From NCBI GenBank assembly GCA_030843315.1, contig JAUUPT010000007.1, positions 25,171-89,170 on the forward strand: a stretch of 64,000 nucleotides of DNA, read 5' to 3'. The stretch is from Bacteroidaceae bacterium (GTDB taxonomy: Bacteria > Bacteroidota > Bacteroidia > Bacteroidales > Bacteroidaceae). A model generated the notes under the pieces. That model saw nothing but the letters and a program-made list of their open reading frames with translations. It did not search any database and had not been told where the DNA came from. Position 1 is the stretch's first letter. Every line of letters begins with the position of its first letter. Shown here piece after piece: positions 17,560-26,568 of the stretch. A program made the translations under genes and the position numbers.

Positions 17560-18834
17560 ATGGATATGAATATGATATTAGCAAGCATTGGAGTATTCCT
17601 CGTGGTTGTCATCCTGCTTGTTGTTATCCTGTTGGTTGCCAAGAATTTCCTGGTACCTTCAGGTAATGTTAAACTGACTATCAACGGTGATAAAGTGCTG
17701 GATGTAGCATCTGGTTCTACATTGCTGAATACGCTGTCTGTAAACGGTGTGTTCCTTTCCTCTGCCTGCGGTGGTAAGGGCTCCTGCGGACAGTGTAAGT
17801 GCCAGGTATTGGAAGGCGGTGGAGAAATCCTGCCTTCTGAAACCCCTCACTTCAGCCGTAAGCAAATCCAAGACCACTGGCGTCTGGGTTGTCAGGTGAA
17901 GGTGAAAGGCGATATGGGTATTAAGATTGACGAGTCTGTACTTGGCGTAAAAGAGTGGGAGTGCGAGGTTATCTCCAACAAGAACGTGGCTACGTTCATC
18001 AAAGAGTTTATCGTGGCGTTGCCTAAGGGCGAACACATGGACTTCCTCCCCGGCTCATACGCACAGATCAAGATACCGAAATTCAATATGGATTACAATA
18101 AGGATATCGACAAGAGCCTTATCGGTGACGAGTACTTGCCTGCGTGGGAGAACTTCGGCCTGTTCACTCTGAAGTGCAGAAATGACGAAGAGACTATTCG
18201 TGCCTACTCTATGGCCAATTATCCGGCAGAAGGCGACCGCATTATGCTGACGGTACGTATCGCTACTCCGCCGTTTAAACCGAAAGATCAGGGAAAAGGC
18301 TTTATGGATGTAATGCCGGGTATCGCTTCTTCTTATATCTTCACGCTGAAACCGGGCGATAAGGTAATTATGAGTGGCCCTTATGGAGACTTCCACCCGA
18401 TATTCGACTCTAAGCGCGAAATGATGTGGGTAGGTGGTGGTGCCGGTATGGCTCCGTTGCGTGCACAAATCATGCACATGACAAAGACGTTGCATACTAC
18501 CGACCGCGTAATGAACTACTTCTACGGTGCCCGTGCGCTGAACGAGGTGTTCTATCTGGAAGACTTCCTGCAAATCGAGAAAGATTTCCCCAACTTCAAG
18601 TTCCACCTTGCACTGGACCGTCCCGATCCTGCAGCCGATGCAGCGGGCGTGAAGTACACTCCGGGATTTGTACACAACGTAATCTACGAGACTTACTTGA
18701 AAGATCACGAAGCTCCCGAAGATATCGAATACTACATGTGTGGTCCTGGCCCGATGTCGAAAGCCGTTGAGAAGATGCTCGACGATCTCGGTGTTCCGGC
18801 TCAGAATCTGATGTTCGATAATTTCGGCGGATAA
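17560..18834 (+). CDS. nqrF: Na+-NQR subunit F (NADH dehydrogenase, FAD and 2Fe-2S)
   Basis: The 424-residue product is the electron entry subunit. It has one N-terminal helix (about 5-28), a 2Fe-2S ferredoxin domain with C70, C76, C79 and C111 (SACGGKGSCGQCKC and LGCQV), an FAD domain with RAYSMANYP, and an NADH domain with VGGGAGMAPLRAQ and CGPGPM near the C-terminus. The start at 17560 (MDMNMILAS) leaves 17 bp after nqrE. It is the last gene of the operon, followed directly by an intrinsic terminator. Confidence 0.97.
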   Translation: MDMNMILASIGVFLVVVILLVVILLVAKNFLVPSGNVKLTINGDKVLDVASGSTLLNTLSVNGVFLSSACGGKGSCGQCKCQVLEGGGEILPSETPHFSRKQIQDHWRLGCQVKVKGDMGIKIDESVLGVKEWECEVISNKNVATFIKEFIVALPKGEHMDFLPGSYAQIKIPKFNMDYNKDIDKSLIGDEYLPAWENFGLFTLKCRNDEETIRAYSMANYPAEGDRIMLTVRIATPPFKPKDQGKGFMDVMPGIASSYIFTLKPGDKVIMSGPYGDFHPIFDSKREMMWVGGGAGMAPLRAQIMHMTKTLHTTDRVMNYFYGARALNEVFYLEDFLQIEKDFPNFKFHLALDRPDPAADAAGVKYTPGFVHNVIYETYLKDHEAPEDIEYYMCGPGPMSKAVEKMLDDLGVPAQNLMFDNFGG

Positions 18835-18859
18835 ACGAGATTTGAGATTTGAAATAAGG

Positions 18860-18896
18860 AACTCCGGTAGGCCTTGGGCTTTACCGGAGTTTTTTT
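18860..18896 (+). terminator. intrinsic terminator of the nqr operon
   Basis: Arms AACTCCGGTA and TACCGGAGTT with a 12-nt loop, followed by a run of seven T. Confidence 0.92.
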
Positions 18897-18898
18897 GT

Positions 18899-18906
18899 TA
18901 CCTTTG
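18899..18906 (+). promoter_or_regulatory. -7 promoter box of the helicase gene
   Basis: TACCTTTG matches TAnnTTTG, immediately after the nqr terminator and 26 bp before the start at 18933. Confidence 0.6.
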
Positions 18907-18932
18907 GCTCGTCTTATTAAAATAAAGAATCT

Positions 18933-20255
18933 ATGGAACTTCAAGATATACTTCGTAATTTGCAAATAGAACAACTCACCCCTATGCAGGAAACTGCGCA
19001 GGAGGCTTATCGTGAGAAAAAGGATTTGGTACTGCTTTCACCTACCGGTTCGGGTAAGACACTGGCTTTCCTTCTGCCATTGGTGCAGACATTGAAAGCG
19101 GATGTGCAAGGTGTACAGGCTGTAGTGCTGGTGCCTTCGCGTGAGTTGGCTTTGCAGATTGAAACGGTGTTCAAGACTATGAATACACCTTTCAAGGCTA
19201 TGAGTTGTTATGGTGGTCGTCCTGCGATGGAGGAACACCGTACGATGAAAGGAATCAACCCCGCTGTCATCATCGGTACTCCGGGGCGTATGAACGACCA
19301 TCTGAAGAAAGAGAACTTCAATGCTCGTACCGTTACGACTTTGGTTATCGATGAGTTTGATAAATGCCTTGAGTTCGGTTTTCATGATGAAATGTCGGAA
19401 GTCATCGGTCAACTGCCTTCCTTAGAGAAGCGTGTATTACTCTCTGCTACCGATGCTGAAGAAATTCCTCAGTTTGCAGGGGTAGGGGATGGTTCCCAAC
19501 TCGTCAAACTAAACTTTTTGTCTTCCGAACCTGTTTCTGATCGCTTGAACTTGCAGAAAGTTTTGTCTCCCGAAAAAGATAAGTTAGAAACGTTATATCG
19601 TCTACTTTGTACGTTGGGCGATCATTCTACACTGGTATTTGTCAACTATCGCGAGAGTGTGGAGCGGGTAGCCGGTTATCTGCAATCAAAGAAATTTCCG
19701 TGTGATGCCTTTCACGGTGGCATGGAACAGGCAGACCGTGAACGTGCGCTCTATAAATTTCGTAACGGCAGTTGCCCCGTCCTCGTTTCTACTGATTTGG
19801 CAGCACGCGGACTGGATATTCCCGGTATCGACAACATCGTGCACTATCATTTGCCGGTCAATGAGGAAGCCTTCACACATCGCAACGGACGTACGGCCCG
19901 TTGGGAGGCGCGTGGTTCTTCTTTTCTTCTCCTACATGTTGAAGAACGTCTTCCGGATTATATCCCTGAGGACATTCCAGTTTTTGAACTGCCGGAGCAA
20001 ACACCAAAACCTACCAAATCCCGTTGGGCTACCTTATATATAGGTAAAGGGAAAAAAGATAAATTGAATAAGATAGATATCGTCGGTTTCTTATATAAAA
20101 AAGGAGGACTGGCGAAAGAAGATATCGGACAGGTGGACGTGAAAGAACACTATGCTTTTGTGGCCATTCGTCGCAGTAAAGTCAACCAACTCCTTACCTT
20201 GATTCGCGGTGAGAAGATCAAAGGAATAAAGACGGTTATTGAAGAGGCAAAATGA
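18933..20255 (+). CDS. DEAD-box RNA helicase, DbpA-like
   Basis: The 440-residue helicase shows motif I SPTGSGKT, Ia PSRELALQ, Ib GTPGRM, motif II DEFD (in place of DEAD), motif III SATDAEE and motif VI HRNGRTAR. Residues about 365-438 (starting ATLYIGKGKKDK) resemble the DbpA RNA-binding domain, which targets DbpA to hairpin 92 of 23S rRNA; a role in 50S subunit assembly is therefore likely. The variant DEFD and the unusual SATDAEE stretch are divergent from E. coli DbpA. Single-gene unit. Confidence 0.88.
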   Translation: MELQDILRNLQIEQLTPMQETAQEAYREKKDLVLLSPTGSGKTLAFLLPLVQTLKADVQGVQAVVLVPSRELALQIETVFKTMNTPFKAMSCYGGRPAMEEHRTMKGINPAVIIGTPGRMNDHLKKENFNARTVTTLVIDEFDKCLEFGFHDEMSEVIGQLPSLEKRVLLSATDAEEIPQFAGVGDGSQLVKLNFLSSEPVSDRLNLQKVLSPEKDKLETLYRLLCTLGDHSTLVFVNYRESVERVAGYLQSKKFPCDAFHGGMEQADRERALYKFRNGSCPVLVSTDLAARGLDIPGIDNIVHYHLPVNEEAFTHRNGRTARWEARGSSFLLLHVEERLPDYIPEDIPVFELPEQTPKPTKSRWATLYIGKGKKDKLNKIDIVGFLYKKGGLAKEDIGQVDVKEHYAFVAIRRSKVNQLLTLIRGEKIKGIKTVIEEAK

Positions 20256-20447
20256 GCGTTTCTTATAAATATTCATTTTTCTTTCATCTTTTCTATTAAA
20301 TGAATAGTCTGTATCTCTAATAACTTTCAGTTTACCTTTTGATACAGTTCTTGATAAGTATATATAACAGATTGGCGTATATTTCTTGTATATACCAATA
20401 AAAAGTAAGGTAAATGCGGTAGAAAAAAGGAATTTCATAAAGAAAGA

Positions 20448-20478
20448 TTTGTAATACGGAAATAATTCCGTAATTTCG
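20448..20478 (+). promoter_or_regulatory. serC promoter with an internal palindrome
   Basis: TTTG at 20448-20451 and TAATTTCG at 20471-20478 (one mismatch to TAnnTTTG) are 19 bp apart, the spacing expected for -33 and -7 elements. Between them is a perfect 7-bp inverted repeat, TACGGAA and TTCCGTA with 4 bp between (20455-20472), well placed to be a repressor site. The rest of 20256-20530 shows no gene. Confidence 0.55.
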
Positions 20479-20530
20479 CCATGTCGCAAGACAATATTAA
20501 ACGAAATTGTATAACCAAAACAAACTTCAA

Positions 20531-21598
20531 ATGAAAAAGCATAATTTCAATGCAGGACCTTCCATCCTTCCGCGTGAGGTGATTGAGGATACAGCGAAGG
20601 CTATCTTAGATTTCAATGGATCCGGTCTCTCTCTGATGGAGATTAGCCACCGTGCTAAAGACTTCCAACCCGTAGTGGACGAAGCCGTGGCATTATTCAA
20701 AGAATTACTCAATATTCCCGAAGGTTATTCGGTACTGTTCTTGGGTGGTGGTGCCAGTCTGGAATTCTGCATGATACCTTTCAACTTCCTCGAAAAGAAA
20801 GCTGCTTATCTGAACACCGGCGTATGGGCCAAGAAGGCAATGAAAGAAGCTAAAGCTTTCGGTGAAGTTGTAGAAGTAGCCTCCTCTGCCGAAGCTAACT
20901 ATACTTATATTCCGAAGGATTATACAGTTCCGGCCGATGTAGATTATTTCCATATTACTACTAATAATACTATTTACGGTACGGAGCTTAAGAGCGACCT
21001 CGATGTTAATGTTCCGATGATTGCCGATATGTCTTCCGATATTTTCTCCCGTCCTATCGACGTGTCTAAATATATCTGTATCTATGGTGGTGCACAGAAA
21101 AACCTGGCTCCTGCCGGTGTAACATTCGTCATTATAAAGGATGAAGCAGTAGGTAAGATGTCGCGTTATATCCCGACAATGCTGAACTATCAGACTCATA
21201 TTGATGGAGGCTCTATGTTCAATACTCCTCCCGTTGTTCCTATCTATGCAGCACTGCAAACTCTGCGTTGGATTAAGGCACAAGGTGGTGTGAAGGAAAT
21301 GGAACGTCGTGCCATCGAAAAAGCTGACATGCTGTATGCTGAAATCGACCGTAACAAACTGTTTGTTGGTACAGCTGCACAAGAAGACCGTTCACGCATG
21401 AACATCTGCTTCGTTATGGCTCCCGAATACAAAGACCTTGAAGCCGACTTCTTGAAGTTTGCTACTGAAAGAGGTATGGTAGGTATTAAGGGACACCGTT
21501 CGGTAGGTGGATTCCGTGCATCTTGCTACAATGCAATGTCGAAAGAAAGCGTACAAGCGCTGATTGACTGCATGCAGGAATTTGAGAAACTTCATTAA
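20531..21598 (+). CDS. serC: phosphoserine aminotransferase
   Basis: The 355-residue PLP enzyme converts 3-phosphohydroxypyruvate and glutamate to phosphoserine, the second step of serine synthesis. Start at 20531 gives the family N-terminus MKKHNFNAGPSILP. Visible are LFLGGGASLEFCM (cofactor phosphate region), the Schiff-base lysine in YGGAQKNLAPAG and the C-terminal KGHRSVGGFRASCYNAM. It leads a cluster with serA, a small membrane protein gene and a DUF1015 gene. Confidence 0.97.
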   Translation: MKKHNFNAGPSILPREVIEDTAKAILDFNGSGLSLMEISHRAKDFQPVVDEAVALFKELLNIPEGYSVLFLGGGASLEFCMIPFNFLEKKAAYLNTGVWAKKAMKEAKAFGEVVEVASSAEANYTYIPKDYTVPADVDYFHITTNNTIYGTELKSDLDVNVPMIADMSSDIFSRPIDVSKYICIYGGAQKNLAPAGVTFVIIKDEAVGKMSRYIPTMLNYQTHIDGGSMFNTPPVVPIYAALQTLRWIKAQGGVKEMERRAIEKADMLYAEIDRNKLFVGTAAQEDRSRMNICFVMAPEYKDLEADFLKFATERGMVGIKGHRSVGGFRASCYNAMSKESVQALIDCMQEFEKLH

Positions 21599-21609
21599 TA
21601 ATATTTATT

Positions 21610-21690
21610 CACCACAGATTACTCAGATTCGCACAGATGATTTTAGAGATTAAAATCTGTGATAATCCGTGTAATCTGTGGTGAGTCTTT
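21610..21690 (+). terminator. long stem-loop between serC and serA
   Basis: Outer arms CACCACAGATTAC (21610-21622) and GTAATCTGTGGTG (21671-21683) are exact inverse copies, and inner arms CACAGAT (21632-21638) and ATCTGTG (21655-21661) pair inside. AGTCTTTTT follows. The ACAGATTAC text is a common dispersed element in Bacteroides genomes. It may attenuate serA relative to serC or stabilise the serC message. Confidence 0.7.
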
Positions 21691-21708
21691 TTAATACCAA
21701 TTAGAATC

Positions 21709-22629
21709 ATGAAAGTATTAGTCGCAACAGACAAACCGTTTGCTAAAGTAGCAGTAGACGGTATTCGCAAAGAAATTGAAGCAGCGGGTTATGAACTCGT
21801 ATTGCTGGAGAAATATGGTGAGAAGGCAAAATTGCTGGAAGCTGTGAAAGATGCCAATGCCATTATTATCCGTAGCGACATCATTGATGCCGAAGTTTTG
21901 GATGCAGCCAAAGAACTGAAAATCGTAGTACGTGCCGGTGCCGGTGTGGATAATGTAGACCTTGCCGCTGCTACTGCTCATAATGTATGTGTAATGAATA
22001 CTCCGGGACAGAATTCTAACGCCGTAGCCGAATTGGTTTTTGGCTTGATGGTGATGGCTGTCCGCAATATGTATAACGGTACTTCCGGTACTGAACTGAA
22101 AGGCAAGAAGCTGGGCATCCACGCTTATGGTAACGTGGGGCGCAATGTAGCTCGTGTTGCCAAAGGTTTCGGCATGGATATTTATGCTTACGATGCATTT
22201 TGCCCGAAAGAGGTTATTGAGAAAGACGGTGTGAAAGCACTGGATTCTGTTGATGAACTTTATTCTACTTGCGACGTCGTTTCGCTGCATATCCCTGCTA
22301 CTGCCGAAACAAAGAACTCCATCAACTATGCTTTAGTGAATAAGATGCCGAAGGGAGGCTTATTAGTAAATACTGCCCGCAAGGAAGTTATTAACGAAGC
22401 CGAACTGATTCAGTTGATGGAAGAGCGTGCCGACTTGAAGTATATGACCGACATCATGCCTGCTGCCAATGAAACCTTCGCAGCTAAGTTTGCCGGACGT
22501 TATTTCTCTACACCGAAGAAGATGGGTGCTCAGACTGCTGAAGCTAATATTAATGCAGGTATTGCAGCTGCCAAGCAGATTGTAGGCTTCTTGAAAGACG
22601 GTTGCGAGAAATTCCGCGTAAATAAGTAA
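21709..22629 (+). CDS. serA: D-3-phosphoglycerate dehydrogenase, short form
   Basis: The 306-residue enzyme oxidises 3-phosphoglycerate to start serine synthesis. It has a Rossmann domain (HAYGNVGRNVARVAKGFGM) and an arginine site in NTARKEVI, but no C-terminal ACT domain, so serine feedback through ACT is absent. The catalytic His normally found in TPHxGG is replaced: the sequence reads STPKKMGAQT, with K270 at that place. A lysine here is known from the short PGDH type described in Entamoeba histolytica, reported to be related to Bacteroides enzymes. It is encoded downstream of serC. Confidence 0.93.
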   Translation: MKVLVATDKPFAKVAVDGIRKEIEAAGYELVLLEKYGEKAKLLEAVKDANAIIIRSDIIDAEVLDAAKELKIVVRAGAGVDNVDLAAATAHNVCVMNTPGQNSNAVAELVFGLMVMAVRNMYNGTSGTELKGKKLGIHAYGNVGRNVARVAKGFGMDIYAYDAFCPKEVIEKDGVKALDSVDELYSTCDVVSLHIPATAETKNSINYALVNKMPKGGLLVNTARKEVINEAELIQLMEERADLKYMTDIMPAANETFAAKFAGRYFSTPKKMGAQTAEANINAGIAAAKQIVGFLKDGCEKFRVNK

Positions 22630-22634
22630 TAAGT

Positions 22635-22829
22635 ATGAATAGCAAGACTGCTTATAATTTTGCAGTAGTTTATCTTGTAATAGGTGCTGCTGTATTTGCA
22701 TTAAGTAGTATCTTCAGAAATGAGTTATCAGATTTCGCCCTCGGTTTTTGCGAGGGCGTATCTGTTGTACTAATCTTAGGTAGTGCTATCTATCTGATAA
22801 GATACTTCATGAAAAAGAAAAACCAATAA
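22635..22829 (+). CDS. small two-helix membrane protein in the ser cluster
   Basis: A 64-residue protein starting 5 bp after the serA stop. Two hydrophobic segments (about 8-25 and 40-57) are separated by a short polar loop, and the end is basic (MKKKNQ). The family is not recognised. The tight position between serA and the DUF1015 gene supports it as a real gene rather than noise. Confidence 0.6.
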   Translation: MNSKTAYNFAVVYLVIGAAVFALSSIFRNELSDFALGFCEGVSVVLILGSAIYLIRYFMKKKNQ

Positions 22830-22855
22830 TCTTCACTTAAAACACACCTTGGCTT

Positions 22856-24103
22856 ATGGCTATAATTAAACCTTTTAAAGGCGTTCGCCCTCCTCAGAAC
22901 TTAGTGGAACAAGTAGCTTCACGCCCTTACGATGTACTGAACTCTGCAGAAGCACGCGAAGAAGCGGCAGGAAACGAGAAATCCTTGTATCATATCATTA
23001 AGCCCGAAATAGATTTTCCTGTTGGTACGGATGAGCATGATGAGTGCGTCTACCGGAAAGCAGCCGAGAACTTCCAAATGTTCCAGGATAAAGGCTGGCT
23101 GGTGCAAGATGATAAAGAGAACTACTACGTATATGCCCAAACCATGAATGGTAAGACGCAATACGGCTTGGTAGTGGGTGCTTACGTCCCCGACTATATG
23201 AATGGCGTTATCAAGAAGCACGAACTGACCCGTCGCGACAAGGAAGAAGACCGCATGAAGCACGTCCGCGTGAATAATGCGAATATTGAGCCGGTATTCT
23301 TTGCCTATCCCGATGATGCTACTCTGGATGCTATCATAGCCCGTTATACTGCCCAAAAGCCGGTATACGACTTTATAGCTCCGGGTGATGGTTTCGGTCA
23401 TACATTCTGGATTATCGACAAGCAGGAAGACATAGATGCCATTACCAAAGAGTTTGCCAAGATGCCTGCCCTCTATATTGCCGACGGGCATCATCGTAGT
23501 GCTGCTGCCGCTTTGGTAGGTGCCGAGAAAGCCAAGCAGAACCCGAACCATCGTGGTGATGAAGAGTACAACTACTTCATGGCTGTTTGCTTCCCTGCCA
23601 ACCAGTTGACGATTATCGACTACAACCGTGTAGTGAAAGACCTGAATGGTCTGACTCCCGAACAATTCCTTGCTGCCGTTGGCAAGAACTTCACAATAGA
23701 AGAAAAAGGAACGGAAATCTACAAGCCCTCCGGTTTGCATAATTTCTCCCTCTATCTGGAAGGAAAGTGGTATAGCCTCACCGCTAAACCGGGCACTTAC
23801 AATGATAATGATCCCATTGGAGTACTCGATGTAACCATTTCGTCCAATCTGATTCTGGATGAAGTACTCGGCATTAAAGACCTGCGTTCTGATAAGCGCA
23901 TCGACTTTGTAGGCGGTATCCGTGGTTTGGGTGAACTGAAGAAACGCGTAGATAGTGGTGAAATGGAAGTAGCTTTGGCACTCTATCCTGTATCCATGAA
24001 GCAGTTGATGGATATTGCCGATACGGGCAACATCATGCCTCCCAAGACTACCTGGTTCGAACCGAAGTTGCGTTCGGGCTTGGTGATCCACAAATTGGAT
24101 TAA
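22856..24103 (+). CDS. DUF1015 family protein
   Basis: The 415-residue protein starts MAIIKPFKGVRPPQNLVEQVASRPYDVLN, the DUF1015 signature. IADGHHRSAAAALVG near residue 210 and DFVGGIRGL near 350 are conserved in the family. The biochemical function is not established. It follows serC, serA and the small membrane gene on the same strand, with a strong terminator after it, so a link to serine or phosphoglycerate metabolism is suggested by context only. Confidence 0.88.
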   Translation: MAIIKPFKGVRPPQNLVEQVASRPYDVLNSAEAREEAAGNEKSLYHIIKPEIDFPVGTDEHDECVYRKAAENFQMFQDKGWLVQDDKENYYVYAQTMNGKTQYGLVVGAYVPDYMNGVIKKHELTRRDKEEDRMKHVRVNNANIEPVFFAYPDDATLDAIIARYTAQKPVYDFIAPGDGFGHTFWIIDKQEDIDAITKEFAKMPALYIADGHHRSAAAALVGAEKAKQNPNHRGDEEYNYFMAVCFPANQLTIIDYNRVVKDLNGLTPEQFLAAVGKNFTIEEKGTEIYKPSGLHNFSLYLEGKWYSLTAKPGTYNDNDPIGVLDVTISSNLILDEVLGIKDLRSDKRIDFVGGIRGLGELKKRVDSGEMEVALALYPVSMKQLMDIADTGNIMPPKTTWFEPKLRSGLVIHKLD

Positions 24104-24124
24104 AAGAATTTATCCCTCTGTAAT

Positions 24125-24182
24125 AAGAGCGATACACCAGTGTAAAGATGAATGATTTGCACGTGTGTATCGCTCTTTTTAT
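24125..24182 (+). terminator. intrinsic terminator of the ser cluster
   Basis: Exact 13-bp arms AAGAGCGATACAC (24125-24137) and GTGTATCGCTCTT (24165-24177), then TTTATTT. Confidence 0.9.
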
Positions 24183-24228
24183 TTGCCGATTTGCGTATAC
24201 TGATGGGGGCATATATTTTATAAAAGAC

Positions 24229-24236
24229 TATCTTTG
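24229..24236 (+). promoter_or_regulatory. -7 promoter box of the flavin reductase gene
   Basis: TATCTTTG matches TAnnTTTG, 20 bp before the start codon at 24257. Confidence 0.6.
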
Positions 24237-24256
24237 CCGGAAAATGTGCGATATTT

Positions 24257-24832
24257 ATGAAGATACTTATTCTCAATAGTAGTCCCCGTCGGCGAGGGAA
24301 TATCTCGAAGATGCTGGAAGTGATGAAGCAAGAGGCGGAGAGTTGCGGGGCGGAAGTAACCTTTGTGCATGTTTCGGATTTGCAGGTTCGTCCCTGCATC
24401 GGCTGCATGAAGTGCCGCAGTTCCCTGGAATGCTGTTTACCCGAAGACGATGCGCAGAAAGTGTTACAGTCGATGAAGGAGGCAGATGCCTTGATAGTAG
24501 GCGCTCCCTGTTATTGGGGAAATCTGCCGGGCGAATTGAAGGTGCTTTTCGACCGTATGGTTTATGGCATGATGGGGGAGAATTCCTGGGGAATGCCCCT
24601 ACCACTACATAAAGGCAAGAAGGCAATCATTGTAAGCACATGCACTACCCTTTATCCTTTTAATATTCTCTATCACCAGACACGTGGTGTGGTGCGAGCC
24701 TTGAAGGAGATTTTGAAATGGAGCGGCTTCAAGATAGTGAGAACTGTTGAAAGGGGAGGAACCAAGAAGCATCCGGAACTCTCGGAAAAAGAGCTGGCAC
24801 GTTGCCGGAAATCAGTACACAAACTTCTGTGA
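24257..24832 (+). CDS. NADPH-dependent FMN reductase / flavodoxin-fold oxidoreductase
   Basis: The 191-residue protein has the flavodoxin-like phosphate loop NSSPRRRGN at the N-terminus, the cysteine pair CIGCMKCR near residues 52-59, and the flavin-binding APCYWGNLPGELKVLFDRM region. This is the architecture of iron-sulfur flavoprotein/FMN-reductase proteins common in anaerobes. No complete ferredoxin cluster motif is present, so it may bind FMN only. Its electron partner is unknown. Confidence 0.82.
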   Translation: MKILILNSSPRRRGNISKMLEVMKQEAESCGAEVTFVHVSDLQVRPCIGCMKCRSSLECCLPEDDAQKVLQSMKEADALIVGAPCYWGNLPGELKVLFDRMVYGMMGENSWGMPLPLHKGKKAIIVSTCTTLYPFNILYHQTRGVVRALKEILKWSGFKIVRTVERGGTKKHPELSEKELARCRKSVHKLL

Positions 24833-24865
24833 TAGTCTGGTTGAAAAAAGCATTATTTGAATATT

Positions 24866-25267
24866 ATGGGGCGTAAAGAAGAATACAAACAGCAGAATGA
24901 GCAATTCCTGGAGGCGCTGCGTTCTGAGGAAGATATAAAAGAATTGGCAGCCGGAGTACTTTACCGGGTATTGGAGGCAGGGCAGGGAGGTATTACTCCC
25001 CGTCGTAATAGTGTGGTGTCTGTGCACTATAAAGGTACGCTTGTCAATGGACGTGAATTCGATAATTCCTGGAAGCGGAATTGTCCGGAAGCTTTCCGTC
25101 TGAACGAAGTGATTGAAGGCTGGCAGATTGCTTTGCAACAAATGCATGTGGGAGACCGTTGGATGATTTATATCCCTTATGCTGTTGGTTATGGTACACG
25201 TACCAGCGGGCCGATTCCGGCATACTCAACTTTAATATTCGAGGTGCAATTATTAAGTATTGCCTGA
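24866..25267 (+). CDS. FKBP-type peptidyl-prolyl isomerase
   Basis: The 133-residue protein has an N-terminal helix (MGRKEEYKQQNEQFLEALR) and an FKBP fold: VSVHYKGTLVNGREFDNS, then EVIEGWQIALQQMHVGD and IPYAVGYGTR, ending in the typical strand LIFEVQLLSI. The ATG at 24866 is preferred to a TTG three codons upstream. No signal peptide, so it is cytoplasmic. Its 3' end overlaps the convergent glycerate kinase gene by 15 bp. Confidence 0.9.
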   Translation: MGRKEEYKQQNEQFLEALRSEEDIKELAAGVLYRVLEAGQGGITPRRNSVVSVHYKGTLVNGREFDNSWKRNCPEAFRLNEVIEGWQIALQQMHVGDRWMIYIPYAVGYGTRTSGPIPAYSTLIFEVQLLSIA

Positions 25268-26458
25268 TGAACAAGACTTCTTCTCGCGGCATTGGATGAC
25301 ACGGCAAATCTGCTCCACTGTTCTGCTGATATTCTGCTTTGCAATGGCGGGTTCCATCGCCTGTTCCAAAGACATGGACGAAGGGGTAATGGAGAATGCT
25401 CCCCGAAATCCGGCTTGATTCAGTATCTCCACATCTTCGACGGCGCCTGCCAGTAGAATGACAGGAATCTGCTGTGCCTTTGCCTCTTCCAGTATGCCGA
25501 AGGGCACTTTCCCCATGATTGTTTGCCGGTCCGCCTTACCCTCTCCGGTGATGACGAGGCCGGCACCTTTTATCTTTTCGCCGAAGTGAAGCGCATCCAA
25601 TAACAACCGGATGCCGGGTTGCAGTTCTGCGTTCAGGAATGCTGATAACCCGCCGCCCATGCCACCGGCAGCACCGGCACCGGGAAGGCATGATATATCT
25701 TTGCCTGTCGATTGGCGAATTACTTCAGCAAGCTTCACCATGCCTGCATCCAGTTCTGCCACCATTTCCGGGTCAGCCCCCTTTTGTGGGGCAAAGACTG
25801 CTGCCGCACCGTCTGCGCCGGTAAAAGGGTTTCGGACATCGCACGCTGCCGTGAAATGACAATCCTTGAGTGCCGGGTGCACAGACGAGAAGTCTACGGA
25901 AGCCACCTCGGCAAGCAATGCTCCACACATCGCTTTCGGTACTCCGCACGCACCTATCGAATGCCCTGTCCCCAGTTCCTGCCCGCTTTCATCCAGAAAA
26001 CGGAATCCCAATGCCTGCAGCATTCCCAGCCCGGCATCATTGGTGGCACTGCCACCCAGCCCGATGACGAACCGCCTGCACCCCCGTTCCAATGCGTCGC
26101 GTATCAGTTCTCCCGTTCCGAAAGTGGTGGTCAGCATCGGATTGCGCTTCTCCCGGGGCACGAGAGGGAGTCCGCTGATGGCTGCCATTTCGATGAAAGC
26201 CGTTTGCCCGTTGCCCGCAATGCCGTAGTGGGTGTCGCACACTTCCATCAGCGGAGAGTGGGCACGAACCGGAATGCGCGCTCCTCCGCTGGCGGCAATG
26301 AGTGCATCCTGCATCCCTTCGCCACCGTCCGCCACGGGAAGGCAGATGACTTCGCATTCGGGAAAGACGTTGCACACGCCCCGTGCGGCGGCGGCTTCCG
26401 CTTCCGGCGAAGTGAGACATCCTTTAAAGGAATCTATGGCAATAACTACTTTTTTCAT
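25253..26458 (-). CDS. glycerate kinase (GarK/GlxK type)
   Basis: The 401-residue protein starts MKKVVIAIDSFKGCLTS and has VADGGEGMQDAL, GLGGSATNDAGLGML and ITGEGKADRQT, all typical of type 1 glycerate kinases. The reaction is glycerate plus ATP to 2-phosphoglycerate. Its product is close to the substrate of SerA encoded nearby, but it is on the opposite strand with its own promoter. The last residues (EKKSCSSGNT) extend past the usual end. Confidence 0.93.
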   Translation of the reverse strand: MKKVVIAIDSFKGCLTSPEAEAAAARGVCNVFPECEVICLPVADGGEGMQDALIAASGGARIPVRAHSPLMEVCDTHYGIAGNGQTAFIEMAAISGLPLVPREKRNPMLTTTFGTGELIRDALERGCRRFVIGLGGSATNDAGLGMLQALGFRFLDESGQELGTGHSIGACGVPKAMCGALLAEVASVDFSSVHPALKDCHFTAACDVRNPFTGADGAAAVFAPQKGADPEMVAELDAGMVKLAEVIRQSTGKDISCLPGAGAAGGMGGGLSAFLNAELQPGIRLLLDALHFGEKIKGAGLVITGEGKADRQTIMGKVPFGILEEAKAQQIPVILLAGAVEDVEILNQAGFRGAFSITPSSMSLEQAMEPAIAKQNISRTVEQICRVIQCREKKSCSSGNT

Positions 26459-26505
26459 GTGACGGATCGTGTTTTCGTTTACCGGAATTCGGGAATATAC
26501 CTATA

Positions 26506-26513
26506 CAAAGGTA
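26506..26513 (-). promoter_or_regulatory. -7 promoter box of the glycerate kinase gene
   Basis: Minus-strand TACCTTTG fits TAnnTTTG. It is divergent from the yigZ box 44 bp away. Confidence 0.55.
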
Positions 26514-26556
26514 GACTTTTCCGATGTAAATCTCTGCAGAAAACACGAAAACTGTA

Positions 26557-26564
26557 TATCTTTG
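26557..26564 (+). promoter_or_regulatory. -7 promoter box of the YigZ-family gene
   Basis: TATCTTTG ends only 4 bp before the ATG at 26569, so transcription starting 5-8 bp downstream of the box would give a leaderless message. Confidence 0.55.
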
Positions 26565-26568
26565 CAGC

